Part shown: in pieces, positions 4,148-5,999 of the stretch
Layout: each line of letters opens with the position of its first letter
Position numbering within the stretch: the stretch's first letter is position 1
Source of the DNA: Vicinamibacteria bacterium
GTDB taxonomy: Bacteria > Acidobacteriota > Vicinamibacteria > Vicinamibacterales > UBA2999
NCBI GenBank assembly: GCA_025924295.1
Contig: JAICEG010000329.1
Location: 1-5,999, forward strand
Direction of reading: 5' to 3'
DNA length: 5,999 nucleotides
Program-made: the position numbers and the translations under genes
Notes under the pieces: model-generated
The model's input: the letters and a program-made list of their open reading frames with translations, nothing else
What the model was told of the DNA's origin: nothing
Database searches by the model: none

Positions 4148-5999
4148 CAGGTCGGATCGTTGCACTGACGGTATGCCTGCTCGTGGCGGCCGTCAGCGCG
4201 GGCGCGCAGGACACCACCGGATCGATCGAGGGTGCGGTCACCGACCGCACGTCGAGCGCGCTCGTCGGCGCGCGCGTCACCGCTATCAACCCTGAGACCG
4301 GCTTCACCAAAGAGACGGTCACGGCTTCCGCTGGCTTCTATCGCCTCCTACTGCTGCCGGTCGGCCAGTACACGATCACGATCGAGGCGCCGAAGTTCGC
4401 CACGATGGTGCGAGAGGCGATTCAGGTCAACCTGGGTCAGGTGCTTCGCCTCAACGCGCAACTCGAGCTACCGACACTGGCCGAGACGGTGACGGTCTCG
4501 GGTGGTGCGCAGCTCGTGGACACCACGACCAACGCGCTGGGGCGTGTCGTCACCGGCCGCGAGCTGGTCGACCTTCCGCTCAACGGGCGCAATTTCACGC
4601 AGCTTGGGCTGCTGCAGACAGGTGTGGCGCCGCTCACGTCGGGCGTGGCCACCGCGGGCGGCAGCCTTCGCCAGGGCCAGGCCTATGCGGTGAACGGTAT
4701 GCGTCCCGAGTCGAACATGTACCTCGTCGACGGCGGACAGAACATCAATCGAATGGACGGCGGCTATGCGTTGAAGCTGCCGGTCGAGGCGATCGCGGAG
4801 TTCCGCATCCTGACGCAAAGCGCACCACCCGAATATGGCGGGACCGGCGGCGCTACGACGAGCGTCGTGACCCGGTCGGGTGGCAACCAGTTCAGCGGCA
4901 ACCTGTACGAGTTCATCCGCAACGACGTCTTCGACGCGCGCAACTTCTTCTCGGAAGACGTCGAACCACTCCGTCAGAACCAGTTCGGCGGCACCCTCGG
5001 CGGCCCCATCACGCAGGATCGCCTGCAGTTCTTCGGCTACTACGAAGGCTTCCGGAACAAGCAGGGTTATACGACGACGGCGACGGTGCCGAGCGATCTG
5101 CAGCGCACGGGTGACTTCTCCGACATCGGCGGGCCGCTCATCAACTTCGCCGCAGGTGGCGTACCGATCCCCGGCAACAGGATTCCGGCTGGGGCGCAGA
5201 ATCCGGTTGCGCTGAACGTGATGAACATGTATCCGCGCGCCAACATCGCGCCGACGCTCTACCGCGAGACGGTGCTCATCACGAACGTACTCGATCAGGC
5301 CGGCGGGCGCATCGACTTCACGCCGTCAGCGAACAATCAGTTCTTCGTCCGATACTCGTACTCCGGCGGCCACAACATCAACCCGGTCTCTGTCCGTGGC
5401 ACCGACGCACCCGGCTTCCCGACGCGTGACGATCTGGCGACGCACATCGGCACGCTCTCCAGCACGCACATCGTGTCGCCGGCGATGACGAATTCGCTGC
5501 GCGTGACCTATCTGCATCACAAGTTCCATTTCGACCAGCGGCTGAACCAGACGCCGCCCAGCGCCTTTGGCTTTGGCTACAGCTCGACCAACGACGTGGG
5601 CCAGGGGCCGCCGTTCTTCAACGTCGCCGGCTACTCGCCGATCGGGGGAGCGATCACCGGGCCGCGCAACACGACGCAGGGCACCTTCGAGATCCAGGAT
5701 TCCATGACCTGGACCAATCGCTCGCACCTGGTGAAGATCGGCGGCGACCTCAGGCGCACGGGCATCGATATGGTCCAGGGGATCGCGCCGAATGCCTTCT
5801 ACGTGTTCGCCAGTAACTTTCCGACCAACAACGCAATCGCCAACCTGCTGCTGGGCGCGCCGGTCGTCTTCTATCAGGGCCTCGGTGATTTCGAGCGCGG
5901 GATCGAACTCTGGGGCGCCAGCCTCTACGCGCAGGACGAATACCGACTCACACCGAGGGTCACGCTGAACTATGGACTTCGCTACGAGCGCATCAACCC
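4144..5999 (+). CDS. TonB-dependent outer-membrane receptor, Oar-like, with carboxypeptidase-regulatory-like N-domain (3' end outside window)
   Basis: 618 complete codons are visible without a stop, and the family usually exceeds 1000 residues, so the C-terminal barrel is missing. A signal peptide (1-21, ending SAGA before Q22) is followed by a beta-sandwich regulatory-like domain (about 24-108: GSIEGAVTDRTSSALVGARV, then SAGFYRLLLLPVGQYTITIE). The TonB plug domain begins near 112 (LAETVTVSG, then GRELVDLPLNGRNFTQL at 138-154) and includes NGMRPESNMYLVDGGQN (184-200) and EYGGTGGATTSVVTRSGGNQFSG split across 230-252. Barrel strands start near 253 (NLYEFIRND, then QFGGTLGGPI at 280-289, DRLQFFGYYEGFRN). 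Such proteins import bulky substrates across the outer membrane using TonB energy; in Acidobacteriota they are numerous and mostly uncharacterised. No classical TonB box was identified. The gene is joined by ATGA overlap to the AhpD-like genes, suggesting co-expression. Confidence 0.95.
   Translation, partial: MTGRIVALTVCLLVAAVSAGAQDTTGSIEGAVTDRTSSALVGARVTAINPETGFTKETVTASAGFYRLLLLPVGQYTITIEAPKFATMVREAIQVNLGQVLRLNAQLELPTLAETVTVSGGAQLVDTTTNALGRVVTGRELVDLPLNGRNFTQLGLLQTGVAPLTSGVATAGGSLRQGQAYAVNGMRPESNMYLVDGGQNINRMDGGYALKLPVEAIAEFRILTQSAPPEYGGTGGATTSVVTRSGGNQFSGNLYEFIRNDVFDARNFFSEDVEPLRQNQFGGTLGGPITQDRLQFFGYYEGFRNKQGYTTTATVPSDLQRTGDFSDIGGPLINFAAGGVPIPGNRIPAGAQNPVALNVMNMYPRANIAPTLYRETVLITNVLDQAGGRIDFTPSANNQFFVRYSYSGGHNINPVSVRGTDAPGFPTRDDLATHIGTLSSTHIVSPAMTNSLRVTYLHHKFHFDQRLNQTPPSAFGFGYSSTNDVGQGPPFFNVAGYSPIGGAITGPRNTTQGTFEIQDSMTWTNRSHLVKIGGDLRRTGIDMVQGIAPNAFYVFASNFPTNNAIANLLLGAPVVFYQGLGDFERGIELWGASLYAQDEYRLTPRVTLNYGLRYERIN

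Overview
This looks like a chromosomal fragment of a GC-rich environmental bacterium, most likely Acidobacteriota and possibly Vicinamibacteria. That placement is inferred from the large TonB-dependent receptor with an N-terminal carboxypeptidase-regulatory-like domain, an actinobacterial-style ferrochelatase in a Gram-negative setting, and an intergenic palindrome built on CACGAAG repeats. No marker gene in the window settles the taxonomy.

The left part reads on the minus strand. From right to left it holds a secreted carboxymuconolactone decarboxylase (CMD)-like protein (1451-2101), a 14-codon mini-ORF that exactly bridges the next gap (1410-1454), ferrochelatase hemH with a TTG start (421-1413), a long cloverleaf-like inverted-repeat element starting 2 nt past the hemH stop (153-418), and the 5' end of a 2'-5' RNA ligase/LigT-like gene interrupted by an in-frame TAG (1-137). 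The element is the most structured non-coding feature here. Its strands pair into a four-way junction, and the three mismatches in its longest arm are all of the type that becomes G-U in RNA read in the hemH direction.

A 341-bp divergent intergenic region (2102-2442) separates the two halves. It has a perfect 8-bp GC hairpin, a doubtful small minus-strand ORF, and a plausible promoter (TTGAGG-18-TACAAT) so close to the next start codon that the transcript would be nearly leaderless.

The right part is a tight plus-strand operon of four genes: three AhpD/CMD-superfamily peroxidase-related proteins (2443-2985, 2966-3583, 3590-4147), each with the full E-x11-C-x2-C-x3-H redox motif, then an Oar-like TonB-dependent outer-membrane receptor (4144 to beyond the window). 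Junctions are a 20-nt overlap, a 6-nt gap and a 4-nt ATGA overlap. The first and third AhpD-like proteins are about 59% identical by hand count, so they look like duplicates flanking a more diverged middle member.

With the minus-strand secreted relative, four CMD-fold proteins lie around one divergent intergenic region beside a haem-synthesis gene and an outer-membrane importer. A role in thiol-based detoxification or processing of an imported substrate is a reasonable hypothesis. The substrate cannot be read from the sequence.
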